From the NCBI RefSeq assembly GCF_000717345.1, contig NZ_JNZA01000048.1, positions 1-49,546 on the forward strand: a stretch of DNA of 49,546 nt, in the 5' to 3' direction. Under the pieces are notes generated by a model. That model was not told where the DNA came from. It searched no databases and saw only the letters and a program-made list of their open reading frames with translations. Below are positions 1-7,661 of this stretch, piece by piece. This DNA comes from Streptomyces lydicus (GTDB lineage Bacteria > Actinomycetota > Actinomycetes > Streptomycetales > Streptomycetaceae). Position 1 is the stretch's first letter. Each line of letters starts with the position of its first letter. A program made the position numbers and the translations under genes.

Positions 1-99
1 GAACCCCGCCGCCCGCGCGGCCGCCGGCCGCTCCAGCAACGGAAGCTCGGTGAACAGGATCGACAGATTGACGTTGAAGCGCGTGTCCGAGAAACCCAT
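1..99 (-). CDS. hyi: hydroxypyruvate isomerase, 5' part only
   Basis: Only the first 33 codons are in the window; the gene runs off the left edge. The N-terminus begins MGFSDTRFNVNLSILFTELP, then reads LLERPAAARAAGF, which matches the start of the TIM-barrel hydroxypyruvate isomerases. These interconvert hydroxypyruvate and tartronate semialdehyde downstream of glyoxylate carboligase. That role suits a purine/glyoxylate region, because ureidoglycolate breakdown yields glyoxylate. AGGAG lies 11 nt before the chosen ATG. An in-frame ATG at 153 would add 18 codons, but it sits inside the predicted -10 box, so I reject it. The promoter carries a palindrome shared with aceB and the racemase gene. 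Function is inferred from the N-terminus and context. Confidence 0.7.
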   Translation of the reverse strand, partial: MGFSDTRFNVNLSILFTELPLLERPAAARAAGF

Positions 100-135
100 G
101 AGGGCCGGCGCTCCTTCCGGATAGTGGAACTGTTT

Positions 136-179
136 TTCTGCGTAACGGAACATTGCCTGCCGTGCTCGGAGGCTGTCAA
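136..179 (-). promoter_or_regulatory. hyi promoter with 15-bp palindromic operator
   Basis: On the minus strand, TTGACA (179-174), an 18-nt spacer and CAATGT (155-150) form a good sigma-70-type promoter. The imperfect palindrome TTCCGTTACGCAGAA (150-136) begins at the last base of the -10 box. The same kind of palindrome lies at the same place relative to the -10 of the gene at 19440, and inside the aceB promoter spacer. I infer a repressor site, plausibly for AllR. Confidence 0.6.
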
Positions 180-226
180 GGGGGCCCCGGCGCAATTTCT
201 GGTGGCCGGGCCGAACCGCGCGTAGG

Positions 227-505
227 TTGAGCGACGTGCGATTGAGAGTGGAGTTCACGACGGAGCCGTTCGACCTGGACGAGGCGCCGGAACATGCGGT
301 GGTGGCCCGGGACGTCGTCACCGGCGCCGAGCTGGACGCCGTCGATGTCGGCCCGTTCGGCAACACGGCCGAAGGGGATGCCGAGCAGGTGCTCGGAGCG
401 GTCTCCGCGCTGCTGCGCGAATCCCTGCGGGCGGGCGCCACCCGGGTCTCCCTGCAGGTCAATGTGATCGGGGAAGCCGGGCGGGGCGAGGGGGACGCGA
501 CGTGA
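227..505 (+). CDS. small UPF0045/MTH1187-like protein (thiamine-binding-like fold)
   Basis: The protein has 92 residues and no membrane segment. The stretch around residues 41-78 (VGPFGNTAEGD, then a helix AVSALLRESLRAGATRVSL) follows the GPxGTxxEGDxxxVxxAVxxxxxxxxxAGAxRV pattern of the UPF0045/MTH1187 family, some members of which bind thiamine-like ligands. The N-terminal strand LRVEFTTEPF also fits that ferredoxin-like fold. The start is a TTG after a weak AGG; GTG at 236 is an alternative. The stop overlaps the next gene's GTG (GTGA), so the two are almost certainly co-translated. It is divergent from hyi. The family link is from pattern resemblance only. A role as a ligand-sensing partner of the following HTH protein is speculation. 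Confidence 0.6.
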   Translation: MSDVRLRVEFTTEPFDLDEAPEHAVVARDVVTGAELDAVDVGPFGNTAEGDAEQVLGAVSALLRESLRAGATRVSLQVNVIGEAGRGEGDAT

Positions 506-882
506 CCGAGCCCGCCGACCACCCGTTCGTCCAGGCGGTCAAGCCGCTGGTGGACGCGATGGGCGGACAGATGGTCGCCCCCGACCTGGCCCAGGGTGAC
601 GACGTCGTCCTCGCCTGGGAGGGGCAGGACCGGGTGGCCGTACGGCTCCCGCACCTGTCGGATTCGCTCGACCACATCCTGGCCGAGCTCCAGCGCCGGC
701 ACGGCATGCCGCTGGCGGAGCTGGACCGCAAGACCAAGCAGTCGGTGGTGCGCATCCTGGAGACGCGGGGCGCCTTCTCGGTGCGGCACGGGGTCGAGAC
801 CGTGGCCGGCGCCCTCGGCGTCAGCCGTTTCACCGTCTACAACTACTTGAACAGGGAGAATGCCGCGAAGGACGCCGACTGA
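502..882 (+). CDS. helix-turn-helix regulator with DauR/YheO-like C-terminus
   Basis: The protein has 126 residues. Residues about 74-119 (AELDRKTKQSVVRILETRG, AFSVRHGVETVAGALGVS, RFTVYNYLNR) look like the C-terminal HTH of DauR/YheO-type regulators. There DRxxKQxVVRxLxxRGxFxxRxAVxxVAxxLGVSRxTVYxYL is the hallmark. The N-terminal 70 residues are too short for a full YheO-PAS domain and may be a reduced ligand module. Its GTG overlaps the stop of the UPF0045-like gene, indicating coupling. It lies directly before a terminator and the uraD promoter, so it could regulate purine breakdown, but no target is proven. The DNA-binding call is secure; the ligand is unknown. Confidence 0.75.
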   Translation: MTEPADHPFVQAVKPLVDAMGGQMVAPDLAQGDDVVLAWEGQDRVAVRLPHLSDSLDHILAELQRRHGMPLAELDRKTKQSVVRILETRGAFSVRHGVETVAGALGVSRFTVYNYLNRENAAKDAD

Positions 883-916
883 GGCGAACTGCCCGAGTTC
901 CCCGCTCCGGTCGCCG

Positions 917-952
917 AAGCCGCCGTCCCGCAACCCCGGACGGCGGCTTTTG
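917..952 (+). terminator. intrinsic terminator after the HTH gene
   Basis: AAGCCGCCGTCC (917-928) pairs perfectly with GGACGGCGGCTT (938-949) across a 9-nt loop, followed by TTTTG. The 12-bp GC-rich stem ending in a short T run is a classical terminator. It separates the two-gene upstream unit from uraD. Confidence 0.85.
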
Positions 953-964
953 TGTCGCCGAGTT

Positions 965-982
965 TTCAACAAAGTGTTGACG
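965..982 (+). promoter_or_regulatory. uraD promoter -35 with TTCAAC-type palindrome
   Basis: The palindrome TTCAACAAAGTGTTGAC (965-981) has inverted arms TCAACA/TGTTGA. Its right arm overlaps a -35-like TTGACG (977-982). No convincing -10 hexamer is seen; CTTAGC or TTAGCT around 999-1005 is nearest. Near-identical 17-bp sites lie upstream of aceB (14451-14467) and allB (21873-21889). The overlap with the -35 suggests repression. Confidence 0.6.
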
Positions 983-1053
983 TGTTGTTGCCGGGGGTCT
1001 TAGCTGTTTCCAGCCAAGCAGAGCTGTCCAGCACCAGGCCACGGAGGCTTCCC

Positions 1054-1605
1054 GTGTCTTCGACCACCCAGCGTTCGACGGGGGTCACCCCCGAGCCCCC
1101 GTCGGGGCTCGCCCGGTTCAACACCGCCGACGACAGTACGGCGCGAGCCGTCCTGCACGAGGTGTGTGCCAGCCGGGTCTGGGGGAGCAAGGTCCTCGCC
1201 CGGCGCCCCTACGCCACCACCGACGCCCTGTTCGCCGCCAGCGACGCCGCCATGGCCGAGCTGACCGCGGAGGATCTGGCCGAGGCGATGGCCGGGCACC
1301 CGCCCATCGGCCGGCCGAAGCCCGGAGACCCGACCTCGTCCCGCGAGCAGAGCGGGATGGCCGGGGCCTCCGACGAGCTCAAGACGGAGATGCTCGAACT
1401 CAACCTGGCCTACCAGGAGAAGTTCGGGCATGTCTTCCTGATCTGCGCCTCCGGCCGTACCGGGGAGCAGATGCGCGATGCGGTCCGTAACCGGATCGAC
1501 AACACGCCGGAACAGGAACGAGAGATCGTTCGTGTGGAGCTCGGCAAGATCAACCGCATTCGCCTGACCCGTATCGCGGAACACGCAGAAGGAGACGCAG
1601 CATGA
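1054..1605 (+). CDS. uraD: 2-oxo-4-hydroxy-4-carboxy-5-ureidoimidazoline (OHCU) decarboxylase
   Basis: This enzyme decarboxylates OHCU to (S)-allantoin, the last step of the uricase pathway. The 183-residue protein shows the family's catalytic HPPIG motif (His82), the SREQ signature at 96-99 and the FGHVFLICASGR strand near 124-134. I chose GTG 1054 because GGAGG (1043-1047) is 6 nt upstream. The open frame extends back to 952, but that would run through the terminator tail and the promoter. It overlaps uraH by ATGA, and uricase follows directly, so the three genes are one operon. The call is firm from motif and context. Confidence 0.93.
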   Translation: MSSTTQRSTGVTPEPPSGLARFNTADDSTARAVLHEVCASRVWGSKVLARRPYATTDALFAASDAAMAELTAEDLAEAMAGHPPIGRPKPGDPTSSREQSGMAGASDELKTEMLELNLAYQEKFGHVFLICASGRTGEQMRDAVRNRIDNTPEQEREIVRVELGKINRIRLTRIAEHAEGDAA

Positions 1606-2015
1606 GCAGCGAGACGGCTGCACAGACGTCGGTGTCCACGCACATCCTGGACACCAGCGTGGGCCGCCCCGCGGAGGGCGTCGCCCTCACGCTCTCGGTG
1701 CGCTCCGGCAGCGACGGCACCTGGACCGCCCACGGCGCGTCCAAGACCGACGCGGACGGGCGCTGCAAGGACCTGCCGGCGCTGCCGGAAGGCACCACCC
1801 ACGTGCGCCTCGACTTCGAGACCGAGGCGTACTTCGTTTCCCATCAGCCCAGTTCCAACCAGCAAGCCGAGGAACAGCAGGACGCCCCCCGCGTAAGGGA
1901 CAGCGGAGCCTTCTTCCCGGAGGTGGCAATCACCTTTGCCGTCAAGCCGGGCGAGCACTACCACGTACCGCTGCTGCTCAACCCGTTCGGCTACTCCGTA
2001 TACCGAGGGAGCTAG
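1602..2015 (+). CDS. uraH: 5-hydroxyisourate hydrolase (transthyretin-like)
   Basis: The enzyme hydrolyses 5-hydroxyisourate, the product of uricase, to OHCU. The 137-residue protein opens with STHILDTSVGRPA (catalytic His14), has TDADGRC with the conserved Arg54, then HYHVPLLLNPFGYS with the second active-site His (119 or 121), and ends in the diagnostic YRGS tetrapeptide (134-137). A Gln/Glu-rich stretch at about 82-98 looks like a loop insertion relative to compact homologues of about 110-115 residues. It is translationally coupled to uraD (ATGA) and lies 7 nt before uricase, so intermediates can be passed on by co-made enzymes. Confidence 0.95.
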   Translation: MSSETAAQTSVSTHILDTSVGRPAEGVALTLSVRSGSDGTWTAHGASKTDADGRCKDLPALPEGTTHVRLDFETEAYFVSHQPSSNQQAEEQQDAPRVRDSGAFFPEVAITFAVKPGEHYHVPLLLNPFGYSVYRGS

Positions 2016-2022
2016 CACCGAC

Positions 2023-2946
2023 ATGCCCACGATTCTCGGCCAGAACCAATACGGCAAAGCGGAAAACCGCGTCGTCAAGATCACTCGCGACGGCGACACG
2101 CACCACATCAAGGACCTCAACGTCTCCGTCGCGCTCTCCGGCGACCTGGAGGAGGTCCACCTCTCCGGCTCCAACGCCCACTGCCTGCCCACCGACACGA
2201 CCAAGAACACCGTGTACGCCTTCGCCAAGGAGTACGGGATCGAGTCGGCCGAGCAGTTCGGCATCCACCTGGCCCGGCACTTCGTGACCAGCCAGGAGCC
2301 GATACACCGGGCCCGGATCCGCATCGAGGAGTACGCCTGGGAGCGGATCGCGACCTCCGACGCCAACTCCCGCTTCATCGGCTCCGACGAGGTCAAGCAC
2401 TCCTTCGTCCGCCAGGGCCAGGAGACCCGCCTGACCGAGATCACCTACGACGGTGAGCAGTGGCAGGTCATCTCCGGTCTGAAGGACCTCGTGGTGATGA
2501 ACTCCACCAACTCGGAGTTCTGGGGGTACATCAAGGACAAGTACACGACGCTGAAGGAGGCGTACGACCGCATCCTGGCCACCGAGGTATCGGGCCGCTG
2601 GCGGTTCAACTGGACCGACGACGACCAGCGGATGCCCAACTGGGAGCGTTCGTACGAGCAGGTGAAGAAGCACATGCTGCACGCCTTCGCCGAGACCTAC
2701 AGCCTCTCCCTCCAGCAGACCCTGTACCAGATGGGTTCGCGCATCATCAACAACCGCTCCGAGATCGACGAGGTGCGGTTCTCGCTCCCGAACAAGCACC
2801 ACTTCCTGGTGGACCTGGAGCCGTTCGGGCTCAAGAACGACAATGAGGTCTACTACGCGGCGGACCGCCCGTACGGCCTGATCGAAGCCACTGTTCTGCG
2901 CGACGGTGTCGAGCCCAAGATCCCGGTGGATCTGACGAACCTCTGA
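2023..2946 (+). CDS. pucL: uricase (urate oxidase, cofactor-free)
   Basis: The enzyme oxidises urate with O2 to 5-hydroxyisourate and H2O2. The 307-residue length is typical. Key features are the N-terminal QNQYGK with catalytic Lys12, the TDTTKNT motif at 57-63 carrying the Thr-Asp pair that binds urate, and the C-terminal NRSEIDEVRFSLPNKHH signature near 243-259. The frame is open back to 1936, but ATG 2023 gives the family N-terminus and follows GAGGGAG. It is the third gene of the uraD-uraH-uricase operon, and a 14-bp hairpin follows the stop. No catalase is encoded nearby in the window. Confidence 0.96.
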   Translation: MPTILGQNQYGKAENRVVKITRDGDTHHIKDLNVSVALSGDLEEVHLSGSNAHCLPTDTTKNTVYAFAKEYGIESAEQFGIHLARHFVTSQEPIHRARIRIEEYAWERIATSDANSRFIGSDEVKHSFVRQGQETRLTEITYDGEQWQVISGLKDLVVMNSTNSEFWGYIKDKYTTLKEAYDRILATEVSGRWRFNWTDDDQRMPNWERSYEQVKKHMLHAFAETYSLSLQQTLYQMGSRIINNRSEIDEVRFSLPNKHHFLVDLEPFGLKNDNEVYYAADRPYGLIEATVLRDGVEPKIPVDLTNL

Positions 2947-2971
2947 GCGGCTCCGACGCAACGCCGTGCCT

Positions 2972-3009
2972 CGCGTCCCCTCCCCACCCCGCAGCGGGGA
3001 GGGGACGCG
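2972..3009 (+). terminator. 14-bp perfect stem-loop after uricase
   Basis: CGCGTCCCCTCCCC (2972-2985) pairs perfectly with GGGGAGGGGACGCG (2996-3009) across a 10-nt loop. There is no T run, so it may be a weak terminator, an attenuator or an mRNA-stabilising hairpin between uricase and the permease gene at 3030. Confidence 0.55.
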
Positions 3010-3029
3010 GATCCTGAGGGGAACGACCC

Positions 3030-4406
3030 ATGGCACAGCCATCGCAAGTCCCGCACCACCCCCCGCCCGCGGTCCACCCGGTGGACGAGAAGCCGGCGGC
3101 CAAGCGGCTCGTCCCGGCCGCGCTCCAGCACATCGCCGCCATGTACGCGGGTGTCGTCACCCCTCCGCTCATCATCGGCCAGGCCGTCGGCCTGGACGCC
3201 GCGGGCCGGACCCGGCTGATCGCCGCCGGCCTGCTCATCGCCGGGCTCGCCACGCTCCTGCAGACGCTCGGCGTCCGTACGTTCGCCGGCAACCGGCTGC
3301 CGTTCGTCAACGCGGCCAGCTCCGCCGGCATCACGCCGATGCTCGCCATCGCCGAGACCACCGCCAAGGGCCACCAACTCCCCGCCATCTACGGGGCGGT
3401 GATGGTCGCCGGGGTCTTCTGCCTCGCCGTCGGACCGTTCTTCGGCAGACTGCTGCGTTTCTTCCCGCCGCTGGTCACCGGCGTCGTGATCACCCTCATC
3501 GGGGTCACCCTGATGCCCGTACCGGTCGGCTGGGCGCAGGGCGGCGACCAGCGCGCCGCCGACTTCGGCGACATGAGCAACCTGGCCCTCGCCGCCTTCA
3601 CACTCGTGGTGATCCTGCTCATCCAGCGCTTCACCCAGGGCTTCGTCAAGCAGATCGCGCTGCTGATCGGCCTGGTCGTCGGCACCCTCGCGGCGGTCCC
3701 CTTCGGCATGGCGAGCTTCGACGGGCTGCGCTCGGCCCCGGTCGCCGCGCTGCCCACCCCGTTCGCCTTCGGCCCGCCGGAGTTCCAGCCCGCCGCGATT
3801 CTCTCGCTGTGCATCGTGATGCTGGTGCTGATGACGGAGTCGGCGGCCGGCATGCTCGCCCTCGGCGAGATCTGCGACCGCCCGACCACCGGCGTCACCC
3901 TCACCCGCGGACTGCGCACCGACGGCATCGCCACCCTGCTCGGACCGGTCTTCGGCGGCTTCCCGACCAGCGCCTTCGCGCAGAACGTCGGAGTGGTCTC
4001 GCTGACCCGTGTGCGCAGCCGCTACGTCGTGGCGCTCGCCGGCGCCACCCTCCTGGTCCTCGGTGCCTTCCCCGTCCTGGGCGCCGTGGTCTCCCTGGTG
4101 CCGATGCCGGTGCTCGGCGGTGCGGGTATCGTCCTGTTCGGATCGATCGCGGTCAGCGGTATCCGTACGCTCTCCGAGGCCGGTCTCGACGACAGCTCCA
4201 ACATCATCCTGGTGGCCGTGTCGCTCGGCGCAGGCATCATCCCGCTCGCCGCGCCGACCTTCTACGCGGACTTCCCCGCCTGGGCACAGACCGTGCTCGG
4301 CTCCGGAATCAGTGCCGGAGCCCTGGTAGCGGTCCTGCTCAATCTCTTCTTCCACCATCTCGGCACCCGGAGTCGTTCCACGGTTCCGGCACTCAAATCT
4401 TCCTAG
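3030..4406 (+). CDS. NCS2 xanthine/urate-type permease (first copy)
   Basis: This is a 458-residue, roughly 14-helix transporter of the NCS2 (nucleobase:cation symporter-2) family. After a cytosolic proline-rich N-terminus it has LQHIAAMYAGVVTPPLIIG, the family's first helix with the conserved QH motif. The signature FAQNVGVVSLTRVRSR lies near residues 320-335. The acidic TESAAGMLALGE helix is part of the substrate site. It probably brings urate, xanthine or a related oxopurine into the cell with protons or sodium. GAGGGGAA sits 6 nt before the ATG. It lies between uricase and 8-oxoguanine deaminase and has a paralogue at 6125, so the two may differ in substrate. Exact substrate is not readable here. 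Confidence 0.88.
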   Translation: MAQPSQVPHHPPPAVHPVDEKPAAKRLVPAALQHIAAMYAGVVTPPLIIGQAVGLDAAGRTRLIAAGLLIAGLATLLQTLGVRTFAGNRLPFVNAASSAGITPMLAIAETTAKGHQLPAIYGAVMVAGVFCLAVGPFFGRLLRFFPPLVTGVVITLIGVTLMPVPVGWAQGGDQRAADFGDMSNLALAAFTLVVILLIQRFTQGFVKQIALLIGLVVGTLAAVPFGMASFDGLRSAPVAALPTPFAFGPPEFQPAAILSLCIVMLVLMTESAAGMLALGEICDRPTTGVTLTRGLRTDGIATLLGPVFGGFPTSAFAQNVGVVSLTRVRSRYVVALAGATLLVLGAFPVLGAVVSLVPMPVLGGAGIVLFGSIAVSGIRTLSEAGLDDSSNIILVAVSLGAGIIPLAAPTFYADFPAWAQTVLGSGISAGALVAVLLNLFFHHLGTRSRSTVPALKSS

Positions 4407-4448
4407 GGTCCTGCCGTGCCCACACCATCACCGGAAAGAGGAAGCACG

Positions 4449-5834
4449 ATGGCACCATCGGCAGCCCAGCGCATCGTCATCGAGAACTGTGCGATCGCGA
4501 CCGTCGACGCCGACGACACCGAGTACGCCACCGGCCATGTCGTCGTCGCCGGCAACATCATCGAGTCCATCGGCGCTGGCAAGGCACCCGAGGGCCTGGA
4601 GAACGTCGTCCGCCGCGTCGACGGCACCGGACACCTGGTCACCCCCGGCCTGGTGAATACCCATCACCACTTCTACCAGTGGATCACCCGGGGTCTGGCC
4701 ACCGACCACAACCTGTTCAACTGGCTGGTCGCGCTCTACCCGACCTGGGCCCGTATCGACGCCCCGATGCTCGCCGCGGCCACCCAGGGCTCGCTCGGCA
4801 TGATGGTCAGGGGTGGCGTCACCACCGCCTCCGACCACCACTACGTCTTCCCGCAGGGCTCCGGCGACCTGGTCGCCGCCGAGCTGGCCGCGGCCGCCGA
4901 GATCGGCGCCCGGATCACCCTGGCCCGCGGCTCGATGGACCGCAGCGAGAAGGACGGCGGGCTGCCCCCGGACTTCGCCGTGGAGACCACCGAGGGCGCC
5001 CTGCTGGCCACCGAGGAAGCCGTCGACAAGCACCACGACGCCTCCTTCGGCTCGATGGTGCACATCTCCGTGGCGCCCTGCTCGCCGTTCTCCGTCTCCA
5101 CCGAACTCTTGCGGGAGGGCGCCGTACTGGCCCGCCGTAAGGGCGTACGGATGCACACCCACGGCTCGGAGACCGTGGAGGAGGAGAAGTTCTGCCACGA
5201 GCTGTTCGGCATGGGCCCGACCGACTACTTCGAGTCGACCGGCTGGCTCGGTGACGACGTGTGGATGGCGCACTGCGTCCACATGAACGACTCCGACATC
5301 GCCGCCTTCGCCCGCACGGGCACCGGCGTGGCGCACTGCCCGTCCTCGAACGCGCGGCTGGCGGCCGGTATCGCCCGCGTCCCCGACATGCTCGCGGCCG
5401 GCGTCCCGGTCGGCCTCGGCGTCGACGGCACCGCCTCGAACGAGTCCGGCGAACTCCACACCGAGCTGCGCAACGCCCTGCTGATCAACCGCCTCGGTGC
5501 CCACCGGGAAGCCGCCCTCAACGCCCGCAAGGCGCTGCGGCTCGGCACCTACGGCGGCGCGCAGGTCCTCGGCCGGACCGCCGAGATCGGCTCGTTGGAG
5601 GCCGGCAAGCTCGCCGACCTGGTGCTGTGGAAGCTGGACGGCCTCGGCCACTCCTCCATCGCCGACCCGGTCACCGCGCTGGTCTTCGGCGCGGCCGCAC
5701 CGATCACGCTCTCCCTCGTGGGCGGCAAGCCGGTCGTCGAGGACAACCACCTCACGAACGTCGACGAGGACGCCATCGCCCGCACCGCGCGGGCCGAGGC
5801 ACAGCGTCTGGCCCGGATCGCCGCCGAGGGCTGA
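4449..5834 (+). CDS. 8-oxoguanine deaminase (amidohydrolase superfamily)
   Basis: The enzyme probably deaminates 8-oxoguanine to urate, feeding the uricase operon just upstream. The 461-residue protein has NTHHHFYQWITRGLA, which carries the N-terminal metal-binding histidines. Further on are MHTHGSETVEEEKFC, MAHCVHMND and GLGVDGTASNESGELHTELR, which contain the remaining metal ligands and the catalytic Asp. This set matches bacterial 8-oxoguanine deaminases within the TrzN/AtzB-like COG0402 group. ATG 4449 follows AGAGGAAG; GTG 4416 in the same frame is an alternative. Related guanine or hydroxy-triazine deaminases cannot be fully excluded, but location beside uricase and two oxopurine permeases supports the call. 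Confidence 0.85.
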   Translation: MAPSAAQRIVIENCAIATVDADDTEYATGHVVVAGNIIESIGAGKAPEGLENVVRRVDGTGHLVTPGLVNTHHHFYQWITRGLATDHNLFNWLVALYPTWARIDAPMLAAATQGSLGMMVRGGVTTASDHHYVFPQGSGDLVAAELAAAAEIGARITLARGSMDRSEKDGGLPPDFAVETTEGALLATEEAVDKHHDASFGSMVHISVAPCSPFSVSTELLREGAVLARRKGVRMHTHGSETVEEEKFCHELFGMGPTDYFESTGWLGDDVWMAHCVHMNDSDIAAFARTGTGVAHCPSSNARLAAGIARVPDMLAAGVPVGLGVDGTASNESGELHTELRNALLINRLGAHREAALNARKALRLGTYGGAQVLGRTAEIGSLEAGKLADLVLWKLDGLGHSSIADPVTALVFGAAAPITLSLVGGKPVVEDNHLTNVDEDAIARTARAEAQRLARIAAEG

Positions 5835-5872
5835 CCCCCTCGGCGCGGTCCACGACCGACGCCACCCCAGAC

Positions 5873-5967
5873 TCGGCCGGGAGGGACGGCTCCCGGCCGA
5901 TCTTGTGGATCCGAGCAGGATCCGCAAGAAGCCGGACCCCGGGGCGCGGGACCCCTCGCGCCCCGGG
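5873..5967 (+). terminator. three consecutive stem-loops after the deaminase gene
   Basis: The first stem is TCGGCCGGGAG (5873-5883) with CTCCCGGCCGA (5890-5900), followed by TCTTG. The second is CTTGTGGATCC (5902-5912) with GGATCCGCAAG (5918-5928), one G-T pair. The third is CCCGGGGCGCG (5938-5948) with CGCGCCCCGGG (5957-5967). They probably block transcription from the deaminase gene into the second permease gene. The rest of 5968-6124 shows no gene. Confidence 0.6.
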
Positions 5968-6124
5968 CCGGTCGGCCTCCCCCACCGCCGTTGACGCGCC
6001 ACAAGCGCCGCCCGCACCACACGCTCACCAGGCGACTTCTCGCACCACGCACCACATGGCAAGCCCTCCGTGACAGCCTCGCACCGCCGGCCCCGGCGCT
6101 GCAGAAATCGACAGGAGGCCCGCA

Positions 6125-7573
6125 GTGGCCGCAATTACCGGGCAGAAGTCGGAGGCGGACCGGAAGCACCCGGTCGATGAGACCCTCCCGCCCTTCAAGA
6201 TGTTCACCAGCGGCCTCCAGCACGTGGCCGCGATGTACGCGGGCGTGGTGGCCCCGCCGATGATCGTGGGGCCGGCCTGCGGGCTGAGCGCCACCGAGAC
6301 CGCCTTCCTGATGGGCGCCAGCCTCTTCACCGCGGGTATCGCCACCCTCCTCCAGACCCTCGGCTTCTGGAAGGTCGGCGCCAAGCTCCCCTTCGTCAAC
6401 GGCGTCTCGTTCGCCGGTGTCACCCCCATGGTCGCCATCGGCAAGGCGCAGAGCCCCCACAACGCCCTGCCGATCATCTTCGGTGCGGTGATCGTCGCCG
6501 GTGTGCTCGGCTTTCTGCTCGCCCCCTACTTCTCCAAGCTCGTACGCTTCTTCCCGCCGGTGGTCACCGGCACCGTCATCACCCTGATCGGTGTCTCGCT
6601 GCTGCCCGTCGCGTTCAACTGGTCCCAAGGGGGCAACTCCCGGGACCCCGCCTACGGTTCCCTGACGAACATCGGCATGGCGGCGCTGACGTTCCTGATC
6701 GTGCTGGTGCTGCGCCGGGTGCTGCGGGGCTTCCTCCAGCAGATCGCGATCCTGCTCGGCCTGATAGCCGGCACCCTGATCGCGATACCCGTCGGCATCA
6801 CCGACTTCGCCGCCCTCACCAAGGCCGACGTACTCGGCTTCCCGACGCCCTTCCACTTCGGCGCCCCGCAGTTCGACGTCGCCGCGATCGTCTCGATGTG
6901 CATCGTGATGCTGGTCTGCATGACCGAGTCGACGGCCGACATGCTCGCCCTCGGGAAGATCGTCGACCGCCCGGCGGACGAGCGCACCATCGAGGGCGGA
7001 CTGCGCGCCGACACCCTCGGCACGGCCCTCAGCCCGCTCTTCAACGGCTTCGCCAACAGCGCCTTCGCGCAGAACATCGGCCTGGTCGCGATGACCAAGG
7101 TGCGCAGCCGCTTCGTCGTGGCGACCAGCGGTCTGATCCTGATCGTGCTGGGACTGTGCCCGATGGCCGCGTCGGTCATCTCGCTGGTCCCGCTGCCGGT
7201 GCTGGGCGGCGCGGGCATCGTGCTCTTCGGGTCGGTGGCCGCCAGCGGCATCCAGACGCTGGCCTCCGCCGCGATGGAGAAGGGCGACAACGCGCTGATC
7301 GTCGCGGCCGCGGTCGGCATCGGGCTGATCCCGATCGCCGCGCCGGACTTCTACCACAGCCTCCCCAAGGACCTGTTGGTCGTCCTGGACTCCGGCATCA
7401 GCACCGGCTGTCTGGTCGCCATCGTCCTCAACCTCGCCTTCAACCACTTCGGCCGAAGGCCGCAGACGGGGGCGGAGGCCCTCGCGCCCGGCGGCGACCC
7501 GCAGATCCCGCTCCAGCCCGATCGCGGCACGGTGGACGACACCGACGAGCCCGCGTCGGCCCCCGCGCACTGA
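6125..7573 (+). CDS. NCS2 xanthine/urate-type permease (second copy)
   Basis: This 482-residue NCS2 transporter is clearly paralogous to the one at 3030. Both carry LQH.AAMYAGVV.PP, FFPP.VTG.VITLIGV, TES.A.MLALG and FAQN.G.V..TKVRSR (here FAQNIGLVAMTKVRSR). It starts at GTG 6125 with AGGAGG (6113-6118) 6 nt upstream. Its N- and C-terminal tails differ from the first copy. Three stem-loops separate it from the deaminase gene, so it may have its own promoter in 5968-6112, though none is obvious. A different oxopurine substrate is a reasonable inference. A strong terminator follows. Confidence 0.88.
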   Translation: MAAITGQKSEADRKHPVDETLPPFKMFTSGLQHVAAMYAGVVAPPMIVGPACGLSATETAFLMGASLFTAGIATLLQTLGFWKVGAKLPFVNGVSFAGVTPMVAIGKAQSPHNALPIIFGAVIVAGVLGFLLAPYFSKLVRFFPPVVTGTVITLIGVSLLPVAFNWSQGGNSRDPAYGSLTNIGMAALTFLIVLVLRRVLRGFLQQIAILLGLIAGTLIAIPVGITDFAALTKADVLGFPTPFHFGAPQFDVAAIVSMCIVMLVCMTESTADMLALGKIVDRPADERTIEGGLRADTLGTALSPLFNGFANSAFAQNIGLVAMTKVRSRFVVATSGLILIVLGLCPMAASVISLVPLPVLGGAGIVLFGSVAASGIQTLASAAMEKGDNALIVAAAVGIGLIPIAAPDFYHSLPKDLLVVLDSGISTGCLVAIVLNLAFNHFGRRPQTGAEALAPGGDPQIPLQPDRGTVDDTDEPASAPAH

Positions 7574-7588
7574 CCCCGGACACCGCAT

Positions 7589-7632
7589 CGGCCCGTAGGG
7601 GAGCGTCAACCAAGCTCCTCCTACGGGCCGTT
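7589..7632. terminator. bidirectional terminator between permease and chitosanase genes
   Basis: CGGCCCGTAGG (7589-7599) pairs with CCTACGGGCCG (7620-7630), and the inner GGAGC pairs with GCTCC, giving a 16-bp stem with one bulged T, followed by TTG. It lies between convergent genes and can serve both. Confidence 0.8.
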
Positions 7633-7661
7633 GCGCTGCGCGGCGGGCCGCGGCGTGCGGA

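Noticed and set aside
952..1053. 34-codon N-terminal extension of uraD
   Set aside because: It would start within the terminator tail and run through the promoter/operator; GTG 1054 has a proper ribosome site.
2853..4358. Long minus-strand open frame opposite the first NCS2 permease
   Set aside because: It is a shadow of the real gene: rich in Gly, Glu, Arg and Asp, no known motif, no ribosome site, and it spans two real genes and an intergenic hairpin.
5549..7609. 686-codon minus-strand open frame opposite the second permease
   Set aside because: Composition is typical of an antisense frame in GC-rich DNA, and the plus strand holds a recognisable transporter.
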